Shown: one piece after another, positions 8,281-16,960 of the stretch | Layout of the letters: each line of letters begins with the position of its first letter | Numbering within the stretch: position 1 is the first letter of the stretch | NCBI RefSeq assembly: GCF_000473205.1 | Contig: NZ_KI421507.1 | Location: 4,077,057 to 4,141,056 of the forward strand | Reading direction: 5' to 3' | DNA length: 64,000 nt | From: Pseudophaeobacter arcticus DSM 23566 | GTDB lineage: Bacteria > Pseudomonadota > Alphaproteobacteria > Rhodobacterales > Rhodobacteraceae | Made by a program: the position numbers and the translations under genes | Notes under the pieces: model-generated | The model's database searches: none | Seen by the model: the letters and a program-made list of their open reading frames with translations, nothing else | Told to the model about the DNA's origin: nothing

Positions 8281-8640
8281 TCAAACAGTGATGTCTTGCT
8301 GATCCCAGACGGCTGTCAGGGAGCGCTCGCCGACCCGAAGGAGCCGGAACAGGATCGCGGCCACGGCCGGTGCGTCCTCGTTATCAATGGACGCGGTTAC
8401 ATCGCGGGCAATGGACGCCATGGCGCTCATCCCGATCTGTTCGGCGATTGCGATCAAGGAGCGCGCGTTTTTGCGCAGATCAACCATGTTGTTCTGTCGC
8501 CAAAGTCGTTCGCAATGTGTCAGACGCACAGCCAGTTCCTCGATGGCGCGACAAACGACATCTTCGGCACCAACTTCGCCCAGTTGTGCGTAAAGCTCGC
8601 CCAGTTTGTCTGGATCAAGACGCACGTTTTCTACCTGCAT
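8281..8640 (-). CDS. Conserved hypothetical helical protein
   Basis: A 119-residue soluble protein that I do not recognise. From the chosen ATG it reads MQVENVRLDPDKLGELYAQL and is rich in Leu, Ala and Glu throughout, consistent with a bundle of four or so helices. Features are VCRAIEELAVRLTHCERLW (about 29-47) and LRKNARSLIAIAEQIGMSAMA (about 53-73); the latter resembles the helix hairpin of histidine-phosphotransfer-like domains, but no phospho-accepting His in the usual setting is evident. It is divergent from the carbonic anhydrase gene. The frame continues upstream for 52 codons without convincing protein character. Confidence 0.6.
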   Translation of the reverse strand: MQVENVRLDPDKLGELYAQLGEVGAEDVVCRAIEELAVRLTHCERLWRQNNMVDLRKNARSLIAIAEQIGMSAMASIARDVTASIDNEDAPAVAAILFRLLRVGERSLTAVWDQQDITV

Positions 8641-8815
8641 GACAGTAAGTATATTAGCCACCACATTCACCCTAAATTTAGTGTACCCCCACGGTACAAA
8701 GCCAATTTGCCTGCCAGTGGTTGTCAAAAGGTTTCCACGGGGCTGTTCAAATCCCTCGAATTTGTGAACAATTTGGGATATCAGCGCCGCTAACATTCAC
8801 AAGGGGATGCTCTAA

Positions 8816-9466
8816 ATGGAATTTGCTAAACCTCTACCCAGCTATCTGGTCACCCGCTATCACGGCTGGAAAGCCACGTCCTATGCGGAAAACCGAGGAT
8901 GGTATCGCCGCCTCGCGACTGAGGGGCAGCGGCCTCGGGCGATGGTGATCTCCTGCTGTGACAGCCGGGTTCATGTGACCTCGATCTTTGGCGCCGATCA
9001 GGGGGAGTTCTTTATCCATCGCAATATTGCCAATCTGGTGCCCCCCTTTGCGCCCGATGGGGATCACCACGGCACCAGTGCCACGGTGGAATATGCCGTA
9101 ACCGTGCTGAAAGTCTCACATCTTATCGTCCTGGGCCATTCGCAATGTGGCGGCGTGCAGGGCTGTATTGATATGTGCAAAGGCCATGCGCCAATCCTGG
9201 AAGCCAAGGAAAGCTTTGTCGGGCGCTGGATGGATATCCTGAGACCCAAGTTCGATCTGGTTGCCGAAATCGAAGACGAAGACCACCAGGCGCGGGAGCT
9301 TGAACGTCAGGCGGTTGTGGCTTCGCTGGAGAACCTGATGACCTTTCCCTTTATCGAGGAAGCGGTCAAAGACGACAATCTAAGCCTGCATGGGTTGTGG
9401 ACCGATATCGGTGAAGGTGGGCTGGAATGCTACGATCCCAAGACGGGTGTATTCCAGCAAGTTTGA
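8816..9466 (+). CDS. Beta-class carbonic anhydrase
   Basis: A 216-residue zinc enzyme that interconverts CO2 and bicarbonate. The metal site is complete: Cys47, Asp49 and Arg51 in CCDSR, His108 and Cys111 in LGHSQCGG. The block GADQGEFFIHRNIANLVPP is typical. It has no signal peptide, so it acts in the cytoplasm. AAGGGG lies 9 bases before the ATG. Its roles would be bicarbonate supply for carboxylases and pH balance; neighbouring genes give no more specific hint. Confidence 0.95.
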   Translation: MEFAKPLPSYLVTRYHGWKATSYAENRGWYRRLATEGQRPRAMVISCCDSRVHVTSIFGADQGEFFIHRNIANLVPPFAPDGDHHGTSATVEYAVTVLKVSHLIVLGHSQCGGVQGCIDMCKGHAPILEAKESFVGRWMDILRPKFDLVAEIEDEDHQARELERQAVVASLENLMTFPFIEEAVKDDNLSLHGLWTDIGEGGLECYDPKTGVFQQV

Positions 9467-9509
9467 CAGCCAGCCTGCCTGAGTCGCTGTGCCAGGGGGG
9501 ATCTCTGGC

Positions 9510-10661
9510 CTAGTTGCTTCGAATTTTACCCATATTGATGGCGGCGCGGGTGTATCCACCGGCGGCGCCATCGACAAAATGCACGTGATCATCGCGGCTG
9601 GCGGAGGGCACGATACAGGTGAGCCTGGCCTCATCCTGCGCGTGCAGGCCAAAACGGACATGACCGGCGGTCTGGGCCTGTTGGAGAATCGCCTTGATCT
9701 CGTTGTGCAGATCCGGCGTGCAATCAATGGTCATTTTCAGCCCGTCGTCGAACTTTCGGTAGTCGGCATTGGCGCTCATCACGGCAAGATAGTGATTGGG
9801 GTCAAACTGCCCCATGGGCTTTTTGCGGCGAAATAACCAGCTTGTCAGCATGGCTCCTGCCATCAGGGTGAGCCGCTTTAGCAGCACAGACCCGGTGCCA
9901 TGGGTGAGCTGGGCTTCGACATCAAGCCCCTGTGGCAGCAAGGCGATGCCGGGGCCCTCGGCCGGGACCGGGTGGCCGCCCCGCGCCAGAGCCGCTGTCC
10001 GGGTCAGGATCTCTGCGGCCACCTGGGAAAACTGCGCCGGTGTTGCGGTTGGCCCTGGCACCATCACCAGCGACAGGATCAGCCCATTGCGCGCCGGGAT
10101 TGTGTTCCAACGGCACGACAACCCGGTCAGATCGGGAGGCGTGTCGCCTGTGTCCGCAGGGATGGTGGAATGGCCCTGCTTCATCTGACCTTCGGCCCAG
10201 GCGAGGCCGCCACCTGAAAACATGGCGTAATCCGCATTGGCAGAGACCGCGTGGCGGGCCACGGTGACATCCAGCCCCTGGGATCGCACCTCGGTCAGGG
10301 CAATCACCGCAACCCGCAGGGTAATGTTAAACTCCTGCTGCACCCAACGGCGCAGTTGGGCCAGCGTGAGGCGCGCCGTGGCGGCCTGCTCAGCTGAGAC
10401 CGCAAACGAGGTCCCGTCGCCGCCAAAGACATAGGGAAAGGCAGCGCCGCCGAGCGCATTCTGCATGGCCGCAATCACCGAGGCCCCAACCATGTTGACA
10501 GTCTTGTATTTCCCCGCCGCAATCAGCCCGGTGGAATCGACGATGTCGCTGCAGCAGATAACCCAGTCATCGGGAAGCGGGGTAAAGGCTGCAGGCTTTG
10601 TCAGGCTGGCAAAATGGCTCTGTCGGGGCAGAGATTCGTAAAACTTGGCGATATGCATCAT
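9510..10661 (-). CDS. DUF3095 family protein (cyclase-like fold)
   Basis: A protein of about 383 residues of the DUF3095 family, unknown function. The N-terminal part resembles a class III nucleotide cyclase core: VICCSDIVDSTGLIAAGK (compare the metal-binding F-x-D-I-x-x-F/S-T) and FPYVFGGDGTSFAV (compare the second metal Asp loop GDG). A C-terminal block has LAVMSANADYRKFDDGLKM and HAQDEARLTC. Two ATG codons stand side by side at 10661 and 10658; GAGACGG just upstream favours the pair without deciding between them. Convergent with carbonic anhydrase. Confidence 0.7.
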   Translation of the reverse strand: MMHIAKFYESLPRQSHFASLTKPAAFTPLPDDWVICCSDIVDSTGLIAAGKYKTVNMVGASVIAAMQNALGGAAFPYVFGGDGTSFAVSAEQAATARLTLAQLRRWVQQEFNITLRVAVIALTEVRSQGLDVTVARHAVSANADYAMFSGGGLAWAEGQMKQGHSTIPADTGDTPPDLTGLSCRWNTIPARNGLILSLVMVPGPTATPAQFSQVAAEILTRTAALARGGHPVPAEGPGIALLPQGLDVEAQLTHGTGSVLLKRLTLMAGAMLTSWLFRRKKPMGQFDPNHYLAVMSANADYRKFDDGLKMTIDCTPDLHNEIKAILQQAQTAGHVRFGLHAQDEARLTCIVPSASRDDHVHFVDGAAGGYTRAAINMGKIRSN

Positions 10662-10798
10662 CCGTCTCAATCTCTGCTGTCTGATGTCAAAACAATTGTA
10701 CCCGGGCTGCAAACATGCAAGCTCGCGTCGCGAACATGTGACAACAGATGCTCAATGGGCGCGCAAAGCAAGAGATCTACCTAAAGGGAGCGTTCAAG

Positions 10799-11971
10799 AT
10801 GCAGGCTGGATTGATCATGTTGTGCCTGGCCTATGTGCTGAGCCAGTTTTTCCGTGCCTTTCTTGGCGTTCTGACCACGGTGCTGGGGCAGGATATCGGC
10901 GCCACGCCCAGTGATCTCGCCGATGCATCCGGTATGTGGTTTTTGTCCTTTGCGGCCATGCAGCTGCCGGTGGGCTGGGCGCTGGACCATCTTGGGCCAC
11001 GCCGCACCTCTGCCTGGCTGTTGTTCCTGGGCGGTTCTGGTGGCGCGGCGGTCTTTGCGCTGGCGACATCGCCCTTTCATGTCAGCATGGCGATGTTCTT
11101 TATCGGCATTGGCTGTTCGCCGGTGCTGATGGCCTCTTATTATATCTTTGCGCGCCAATACCCGGCGGCCCGCTTTGCCACTCTGGCAGCGCTGATGCTG
11201 GGCATGGGGTCGGTGGGCAATCTGGTGGCCTCTTACCCGACAGCCTTTGCGGTTGAGCACCTTGGCTGGCGGGCGACGCTCTGGGGGTTGGCTCTGGCCT
11301 CCTGGCTGGTGGCCGCAGGTCTGTTTCTGACAGTGCAGGATCCGGCCAAACCTGAGGGCGGCCAGAAGGGGTCGGTGCTGGAATTGCTGAAGATGCCAGT
11401 GCTCTGGACGATCTTCCCTTTGATGTTTGTCTGCTATGCGCCCTCTGGCGCGCTGCGCGGGCTGTGGATTGGTCCGTACCTGAACGATGTCTATGGGCTG
11501 AGCACCGGCGAGATCGGGCTGGCGGCGCTGGCCATGGGCATTGCCATGGTGGCGGGCACCTTTGCCTATGGGCCGCTGGACCGGATCTTTGGCAGCCGCA
11601 AATGGGTGATTTTTGGCGGCAATGCACTGGCGGTGCTGGCCCTGGGGGCGTTGATTACAGTGGACGGGGCTGCGGTCTGGCTTCCGGTTGCGGTGCTGGC
11701 GCTGGTTGGGTTTCTGGGCGGCTCTTTCCCGGTGATCATCGCCCATGGTCGCGCCTTTGTGCCACCGCATCTGGTGGGGCGCGGCGTGACGCTGCTCAAC
11801 TTCTTTGGCATTGGCGGCGTGGGAATCATGCAGTTTGTTTCCGGGCGGTTGCATACAAACATGGCCGCAGCGGACCCTGCGGCGCCCTATCTGGCGATTT
11901 TTGGCTTCTTTGCTCTGTCTCTGGCGATGGGATGTGTGATTTATCTGTTCAGCCGTGACCGGCTCGACTGA
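10799..11971 (+). CDS. Major facilitator superfamily transporter
   Basis: A 390-residue inner-membrane protein with about twelve hydrophobic segments. The loop between helices 2 and 3, WALDHLGPRRTSAW, matches the MFS G-x-x-x-D-x-x-G-R-R pattern. I start at the ATG giving MQAGLIMLCLAYVLSQF because AAGGGAG lies 8 bases before it and the hydrophobic helix begins at once; an in-frame ATG 17 codons upstream lacks a binding site. The substrate is unknown. It ends 79 bases before asd on the same strand, with a small hairpin between. Confidence 0.85.
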   Translation: MQAGLIMLCLAYVLSQFFRAFLGVLTTVLGQDIGATPSDLADASGMWFLSFAAMQLPVGWALDHLGPRRTSAWLLFLGGSGGAAVFALATSPFHVSMAMFFIGIGCSPVLMASYYIFARQYPAARFATLAALMLGMGSVGNLVASYPTAFAVEHLGWRATLWGLALASWLVAAGLFLTVQDPAKPEGGQKGSVLELLKMPVLWTIFPLMFVCYAPSGALRGLWIGPYLNDVYGLSTGEIGLAALAMGIAMVAGTFAYGPLDRIFGSRKWVIFGGNALAVLALGALITVDGAAVWLPVAVLALVGFLGGSFPVIIAHGRAFVPPHLVGRGVTLLNFFGIGGVGIMQFVSGRLHTNMAAADPAAPYLAIFGFFALSLAMGCVIYLFSRDRLD

Positions 11972-12015
11972 CCTGGCTCTTTAAATGCAGGGCAATTGCC
12001 TATATGAGACCTCAG

Positions 12016-12031
12016 CCGGCCATAAGGCCGG
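12016..12031 (+). other. Short GC hairpin in the asd leader
   Basis: CCGGCC-ATAA-GGCCGG forms a perfect 6-bp stem 20 bases before the asd start. No T-run follows, so it is not a classical terminator. It could be mRNA secondary structure at the MFS-asd junction. Confidence 0.4.
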
Positions 12032-12050
12032 GTGATACTGGAGAAACAAA

Positions 12051-13073
12051 ATGGGTTATCGCGTCGTCGTCGTTGGCGCCACAGGCAATGTGGGCCACGA
12101 AATGTTGAACATCCTGGCAGAGCGCCAGTTTCCTGCGGATGAGGTTGCCGTTCTGGCCAGCCGTAAGTCGCTGGGGACCGAGGTGTCGTTCGGCGAGAAG
12201 ACGTTGAAGACGCAGGATCTCGACACCTTTGATTTCACCGGCTGGGACATGGCGCTGTTTGCCGTGGGGTCTGACGCGACCAAGATCTACGCCCCCAAGG
12301 CCGCCAAGGCGGGCTGCGTGGTGATCGATAACTCGTCGCTGTATCGCTACGACGCCGATGTGCCGCTGATCGTGCCCGAGGTAAACCCCGAGGCGATCCA
12401 TGGCTATGCCAAGAAGAACATCATCGCCAACCCCAACTGCTCGACTGCGCAGATGGTTGTGGCGCTGAAGCCTTTGCATGACCGGGCCAAGATCAAACGC
12501 GTTGTGGTCTCGACCTACCAGTCGGTCTCCGGCTCCGGCAAAGAGGCGATCGACGAGCTGTGGGAGCAGACCAAGGCGATCTACAACCCGACCAAAGAGG
12601 TGCCGCCAAAGGTCTACCCCAAGCAGATTGCCTTTAATGTGATTCCGCATATCGATGTCTTTCTCGACGATGGCTCCACCAAGGAAGAGTGGAAAATGGT
12701 CGCCGAAACCAAGAAGATCATCGACAAATCCATCAAGGTCACAGCCACCTGCGTGCGAGTCCCTGTCTTTGTCGGCCACTCTGAATCGATCAATATTGAA
12801 ACAGAAGATTTTCTCGACGAAGACGAGGCCCGCGATATCCTGCGCGAGGCCCCCGGCGTCATGGTGATCGATAAGCGCGAAGACGGCGGCTATGTGACCC
12901 CGGTTGAATGCGTTGGCGATTTTGCCACGTTTATCAGTCGCATACGCCAGGATTCCACCATCGACAACGGCTTGAACCTCTGGTGTGTCAGCGACAATCT
13001 GCGCAAAGGCGCCGCTTTGAATGCGGTGCAAATTGCGGAACTTCTGGGCCGTGAAGTGCTCAAAAAAGGCTAA
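12051..13073 (+). CDS. asd: Aspartate-semialdehyde dehydrogenase
   Basis: NADPH-dependent enzyme that reduces aspartyl phosphate to aspartate semialdehyde, the branch point to lysine/diaminopimelate, methionine and threonine. The 340 residues match the family. Visible are the Rossmann motif VVGATGNVGHEML, the nucleophile Cys130 in NPNCSTAQMV, the substrate Arg236 and general base His243 in RVPVFVGHSESINIE, and SGSGKEAIDEL. GGAG lies 8 bases before the ATG. A terminator hairpin follows the stop, so it is probably the last gene of its transcript. Confidence 0.97.
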   Translation: MGYRVVVVGATGNVGHEMLNILAERQFPADEVAVLASRKSLGTEVSFGEKTLKTQDLDTFDFTGWDMALFAVGSDATKIYAPKAAKAGCVVIDNSSLYRYDADVPLIVPEVNPEAIHGYAKKNIIANPNCSTAQMVVALKPLHDRAKIKRVVVSTYQSVSGSGKEAIDELWEQTKAIYNPTKEVPPKVYPKQIAFNVIPHIDVFLDDGSTKEEWKMVAETKKIIDKSIKVTATCVRVPVFVGHSESINIETEDFLDEDEARDILREAPGVMVIDKREDGGYVTPVECVGDFATFISRIRQDSTIDNGLNLWCVSDNLRKGAALNAVQIAELLGREVLKKG

Positions 13074-13090
13074 AGCTCTTTACACTTTAG

Positions 13091-13130
13091 GTTAGGGGGT
13101 CGCTTCGCAAGAGGCGGCCCCTAAACTTTT
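13091..13130 (+). terminator. Probable Rho-independent terminator after asd
   Basis: A hairpin with arms GTTAGGGG and CCCCTAAAC enclosing an inner TCGC/GCGG stem, followed by TTTT. It lies 18 bases after the asd stop. Confidence 0.65.
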
Positions 13131-13200
13131 GCAGGGCTGCCCAAATCTAGCCATAAAACGCAATATCTTAAGGGTGGGATATGAAAACGGGGTTTGAGCC

Positions 13201-13578
13201 ATGTACTCGAAAGATTTTGAACGCGAAACACAGACAACCGGCGACGCGGCCATGCAGCAGACGGCCTGGTCAAGCGCCAGTGACCAGGACCGGATGGATT
13301 CTGAAATGGCCATTCAGTTGCGGATCATGCTGACGCCACATTTCCAAGAGGCCACGACCTGGTCAGAGCTGCGCTCGGGTCTGCAGGACAAAGGCTTCTA
13401 CATGAAACGTGCCAAGGGCCACATGCATCTTTATGATGCGCAGAGCCATGTCAAAATCTGCACCTGTGCCTTTTTGGGCTTTCCTGCCGCAGATCTGGAG
13501 CAGCGGTTCAAACGGGTGCGCCCGGTGCGCAAGGCGCCAACCCGCATGATGGCAGATGCCCCGGTGGCGCGGCACTGA
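13201..13578 (+). CDS. Conserved hypothetical protein
   Basis: A 125-residue soluble protein that I do not recognise. The central block WSELRSGLQDKGFYMKRAK followed by HLYDAQSHVKICTCAFLGFP looks like a compact alpha/beta unit, similar in style to the W-x-x-L-x-x-x-L-x-x-x-G-x-x-L-x-x-x-x-G pattern seen in relaxase-associated small domains, but that is only a resemblance. The C-terminus is basic (RFKRVRPVRKAPTR). It stands alone between two terminator-like hairpins, so it is probably a single-gene transcript. Confidence 0.6.
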   Translation: MYSKDFERETQTTGDAAMQQTAWSSASDQDRMDSEMAIQLRIMLTPHFQEATTWSELRSGLQDKGFYMKRAKGHMHLYDAQSHVKICTCAFLGFPAADLEQRFKRVRPVRKAPTRMMADAPVARH

Positions 13579-13651
13579 TCTCAGCTGGGGATTATGAGCT
13601 TCCCATTGGCGCTGCCCGCGTGCGGTGTGCGCAGCGCAGCCAATGAGGTTC

Positions 13652-13685
13652 AAAACGGTGCCAGAACGGCGCCGTTTTTGTTTTT
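13652..13685 (+). terminator. Probable Rho-independent terminator
   Basis: Arms AACGGTGCC and GGCGCCGTT around a 5-base loop, followed by TTTTTGTTTTT on the + strand. It lies about 75 bases after the stop of the hypothetical gene. Confidence 0.75.
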
Positions 13686-13860
13686 CTGTGGTAGCGTGGC
13701 GGGGCTTCGGCAAATTTGCGCCAGATCACAACCGCTTGGCAACTGATGCTTTTATCTGCGCCTTGACGCTCTACTATCAGGACAATTGAGCGGGTCGGTT
13801 GCTGTTCCAATCCGGGACGGTGGGCCGGACCTGCGCTCCAAACCTGATTGTGAGACATTC

Positions 13861-15516
13861 ATGCGTTTTTCCCTCTCCTTGCTGTCGCTGCTGGCCAGTT
13901 CGGTCGCCAGCCTTGCCTGGGCCGATGACATTACCGTCAACAGCCGGGTGGCTGCGGTCACGGTCTTCCCCGAAATGGCTGAAATCACTCGGCACGCCGC
14001 ATTTGATCTGCCAGCCGGACAGCATCGTCTGATCCTGCGCAACATTCCCAAGAGCGCGTCTATGGAGACCCTGCAGATAGAGCTGAGCGGAGCAACCCAG
14101 ACCGCGTTGTTGTTTCGCGAGGATGGCGTGCCGCCACGGCGCGCTGACGATCCAGAAGTGCTGGCGGCTGAGGCGGTGATCAAAGAGGTTGAGGCCCGTA
14201 TTCAGGCGGTTCGCGATGAGGCCAGCCGGGCTCAAACTGAAGCTGTGGCTGCCCAAACCGCGATTGGTTTTCTGGAGCAACTGGGCAGAAACGAAGGGCT
14301 GGCCGAGGCCGGCGCGGAGGCCCTGCGCGATATTACACGGATGATTGCCAGTGAGGCAGATGCCGCCGGAAAACAGACGCTGGAGGCGCAGATTCGGGCG
14401 CGTGCCATTGAGGAGCGGCTGGAAGGTTTGCAAGAGGAACTTGCGCAGGCCGAACAGGAGCTGGCGGCCATCGACCGAGAGGATGAGGATCGGCTGTATC
14501 TGGTTGTCGAAGTCGCAGTGGCCGAAGCCGGGCCCGCCAGTCTGGAGCTGCGCTACCTGACCGAAGGCGAGGTTGCTTCCCTGCCAAGCTATGAGTGGCA
14601 CCTGAGCACCGGAGAGACACCTGAGGTTACTCTGAAACGCGGATTTGGCCTGCAGCAGGGAACCGGGGAGAATTGGGAGAATGTCGCCCTCACGATCTCG
14701 ACCCTGCAGCCGGGAGAGCAGGGATCGCCTTCGGAACTTTATGCTTTGCGGCGTCGGATTGAGGACCCCCGCCCAGAGCCCAAAATGCGCAACCAGGCGG
14801 TCGCAGATTACATTGCAGCCGAGGCGCCCGCGCCGATGGTGGAACCCGTGGTGGTCGTGGAGGAAGCCTCCACACCAGCCTGGGGGGCAGATACCAGTGG
14901 TCCGGGGGTGACCTATCGCTTTGGGTATCCGGTCTCTCTGGCCTCGGGGGTGGATATTGTGAAGCTTGATATGGATGCGTTGAGCACAGAGGTAGAGGTG
15001 CAAGCGGTTGCAGTACCAATGCGCGATGATACCGCCTATCGTGTTGCAAAAACCACCAATACATTTGGTGAGGATCTCCTGCCGGGATATCAGGTGCCAA
15101 TGTTTGTCGATGGTAAGTTGGTGACACTGGTGGATTTTTACGGGGCCGCCGCTGGGCAGGAGTTCCAGCTTGGCTTTGGGGCTATTCCCGGGCTGCAACT
15201 GACGCGCACTGTCTTGCAGAAAAGCGAAGGCGAGCGTGGGATGATTTCGCGCAGCAACCAGCAGCAGGAAGTGGTCGAGATCTCGGTGGAGAACCTGACG
15301 GGAGAGACCTGGCCGCTGCGCCTGCTCGACCGGGTGCCCTATAGCGAGCAGGAAGAGCTGGAGATCACCTGGAGCGCCCAGCCCAGTGCGAGCGAAGAGA
15401 ATGTCGACAAACAGCGTGGTATTCTGGCCTGGGAGTTTGATCTGGCGCCGGGCGCGGACCAGCTGATCCGGCTGGAAACCACCTTGAGCTGGCCCGAGGG
15501 CAAACTGCTGCGCTGA
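13861..15516 (+). CDS. Secreted DUF4139 (mucoidy inhibitor A-like) protein
   Basis: A 551-residue exported protein. The start at 13861 gives MRFSLSLLSLLASSVASLAWA, a clean signal peptide with cleavage near A-W-A/DD; the open frame upstream would bury it. After an N-terminal beta domain (VNSRVAAVTVFPEMAEITRHA, the DUF4140 start) comes a long coiled coil at about 100-205 rich in Glu, Ala and Arg, then the DUF4139 beta-rich domain, with LSTGETPEVTLKRGFGLQQ and WPLRLLDRVPYSEQEELEI. Function is unknown; the mucoidy-inhibitor label comes from a distant homologue. Confidence 0.8.
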   Translation: MRFSLSLLSLLASSVASLAWADDITVNSRVAAVTVFPEMAEITRHAAFDLPAGQHRLILRNIPKSASMETLQIELSGATQTALLFREDGVPPRRADDPEVLAAEAVIKEVEARIQAVRDEASRAQTEAVAAQTAIGFLEQLGRNEGLAEAGAEALRDITRMIASEADAAGKQTLEAQIRARAIEERLEGLQEELAQAEQELAAIDREDEDRLYLVVEVAVAEAGPASLELRYLTEGEVASLPSYEWHLSTGETPEVTLKRGFGLQQGTGENWENVALTISTLQPGEQGSPSELYALRRRIEDPRPEPKMRNQAVADYIAAEAPAPMVEPVVVVEEASTPAWGADTSGPGVTYRFGYPVSLASGVDIVKLDMDALSTEVEVQAVAVPMRDDTAYRVAKTTNTFGEDLLPGYQVPMFVDGKLVTLVDFYGAAAGQEFQLGFGAIPGLQLTRTVLQKSEGERGMISRSNQQQEVVEISVENLTGETWPLRLLDRVPYSEQEELEITWSAQPSASEENVDKQRGILAWEFDLAPGADQLIRLETTLSWPEGKLLR

Positions 15517-15580
15517 GCCGGATTTTGTCCAGCCCCCCGCACCTTCGCCAAGCGGTGCACATAACAAGCGGTGCACATAA

Positions 15581-15664
15581 AAAGGGGGGGCTCCCGCCCG
15601 GAACGGGGATGGATCAAAGATCCCTCCGTTCCCGTTGGGCCCGGCACCGCTGTCGCGGTGCTGG
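15581..15664. repeat. Dispersed palindromic intergenic repeat, copy 2
   Basis: Same architecture as the copy near 2,717: AAGGGGGGGCTCCCGCCC, a central hairpin (GGAACGG...GATC-AAA-GATC...CCGTTCC), CCCGTTGGGCC, then a GGCACCGCTG-TCGCGGTGC hairpin. The central stem differs in sequence but keeps base pairing, so the structure is conserved more than the sequence. A related CACCGCTGACGCGGTG hairpin follows at about 15,679. Confidence 0.6.
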
Positions 15665-15720
15665 TTCCGTGAGAGGGCACCGCTGACGCGGTGCAAGAGA
15701 AAGAAAATCTGGCTGAGAAG

Positions 15721-15755
15721 GCCCTCAGGGGCAGGTCTGCCCTGAGGGCCTGTTT
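15721..15755 (+). terminator. Terminator-like hairpin
   Basis: Perfect 10-bp arms GCCCTCAGGG and CCCTGAGGGC with a 9-base loop, followed by CTGTTTT. It lies 205 bases after the DUF4139 stop and 140 bases beyond the livM stop, and may serve either converging transcript. Confidence 0.5.
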
Positions 15756-15889
15756 TCAGTTTGTAAAAGAGCTGCGCGTCAAGGGTGAACCGCGCTGGCG
15801 CGCGGCCGCTTGCAGCGGCCCTTGACCCACAGATGGCAGGCTCCCCCAGGTGGCTGTTTCCATCTGGCAGGGGGGGAGCAGGGGGGAGG

Positions 15890-16960
15890 CTAGCGGTTTT
15901 GGCGCAGCCGACCCACAACGCCGGTTGGGAAAAAGTAGACGCTGAGGATAAACAGCACGCCAAGCCAGAGCAGCCAACGGTCAGCGCTGAGCAGTTCGGG
16001 CAGCAGCGGCATTCCCTCGACCAGGCCAGAGGCGGCGCCCATCAGGTTTTGCAGATAGTTCTGCGCCAGCACAAACAGGGTGGCGCCGATCATGGCCCCA
16101 TAGAGCGTGCCCATGCCGCCAATGACCACCATCAGCAGGATATCAATCATCAGCTCCATCGACAGCACGGTGTCGGGGCCGACATAGCGCAGCCAGACCG
16201 CATAGAGGGAGCCCGCCAGTGCCGCAATCGCCGCAGAGAGGCAGGTGGCGGCAACGCGGTAGTAGACCACCCGGTAACCAATGGATTCGGCGCGGAAATC
16301 ATTCTCGCGGATCGCCTGCAACACCCGGCCAAAGGGCGAGTTCACCACCCGCAGCAGCGCCAGGAACAGCAGCGTCGCGCCAAGGAAGACAAAGTAGTAG
16401 GCGAGCAATTTGCCGTTCAGTTTGACGCCAAAGAGCGCGCCGTCAAACATCTCCTTGCCAAATTTGAAGGCCGGGCCCAGTTCACGCGGGGTTTTGAAGG
16501 TGAGGCCATCTTCGCCGCCGGTGAGGCCCGAGAGTTGGCTGACCAGCACCGCCACAGCTGAGGCCACGGCGAGGGTGATCATGGCAAAGAAGATGGCTCT
16601 AACGCGGAGCGAGAACAGCCCGATGAGCAGCGCCAGTGCCGCTGCCAGACCTGCGCCGGCCAGGGCACCGATGGCAATGGCATCAAAGCCGCGGCCCATA
16701 TGGGTTGAGGTCAGGGCGACGCCATAGGCGCCGATGCCAAAGAACATGGTATGGGCAAAACTGACGATGCCGCCATAGCCCAGGAGCAGATCATAGCTGG
16801 CCACCAGCACGATAAAGACGCAGATCCGCGCCGCGGTATCAACAGTGCGCACGCCGGGAAACAGGAAGGGGGCCAGCGCCAGGCAGATCAGAATGCCGCC
16901 AAGGATCAGCGCCAGCGGCAGGGAACGCGGCATGTCGCCGGAGAGAAGAGAGCGGATCAT
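15890..16960 (-). CDS. livM: Branched-chain-type amino acid ABC transporter permease
   Basis: A 356-residue inner-membrane permease of the LivM type. It has about eight to ten hydrophobic segments and the family block LLLGYGGIVSFAHTMFFGIGA near residue 65, followed by a typical VRAIFFAMITLAVA region. The start is set by the ATGA overlap with the livH stop, which implies translational coupling. It is the last gene of the leftward SBP-livG-livF-livH-livM cluster. The ligand is set by the binding protein and may not be leucine; nearby genes point to aromatic compounds. Confidence 0.9.
   Translation of the reverse strand: MIRSLLSGDMPRSLPLALILGGILICLALAPFLFPGVRTVDTAARICVFIVLVASYDLLLGYGGIVSFAHTMFFGIGAYGVALTSTHMGRGFDAIAIGALAGAGLAAALALLIGLFSLRVRAIFFAMITLAVASAVAVLVSQLSGLTGGEDGLTFKTPRELGPAFKFGKEMFDGALFGVKLNGKLLAYYFVFLGATLLFLALLRVVNSPFGRVLQAIRENDFRAESIGYRVVYYRVAATCLSAAIAALAGSLYAVWLRYVGPDTVLSMELMIDILLMVVIGGMGTLYGAMIGATLFVLAQNYLQNLMGAASGLVEGMPLLPELLSADRWLLWLGVLFILSVYFFPTGVVGRLRQNR

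Noticed and set aside
13777..15963. A long open frame of 728 codons on the minus strand
   Set aside because: It lies antisense to the well-supported secreted DUF4139 gene and spreads into the repeat-rich spacer. Its product has no domain-like pattern. High GC makes such long antisense frames common here.
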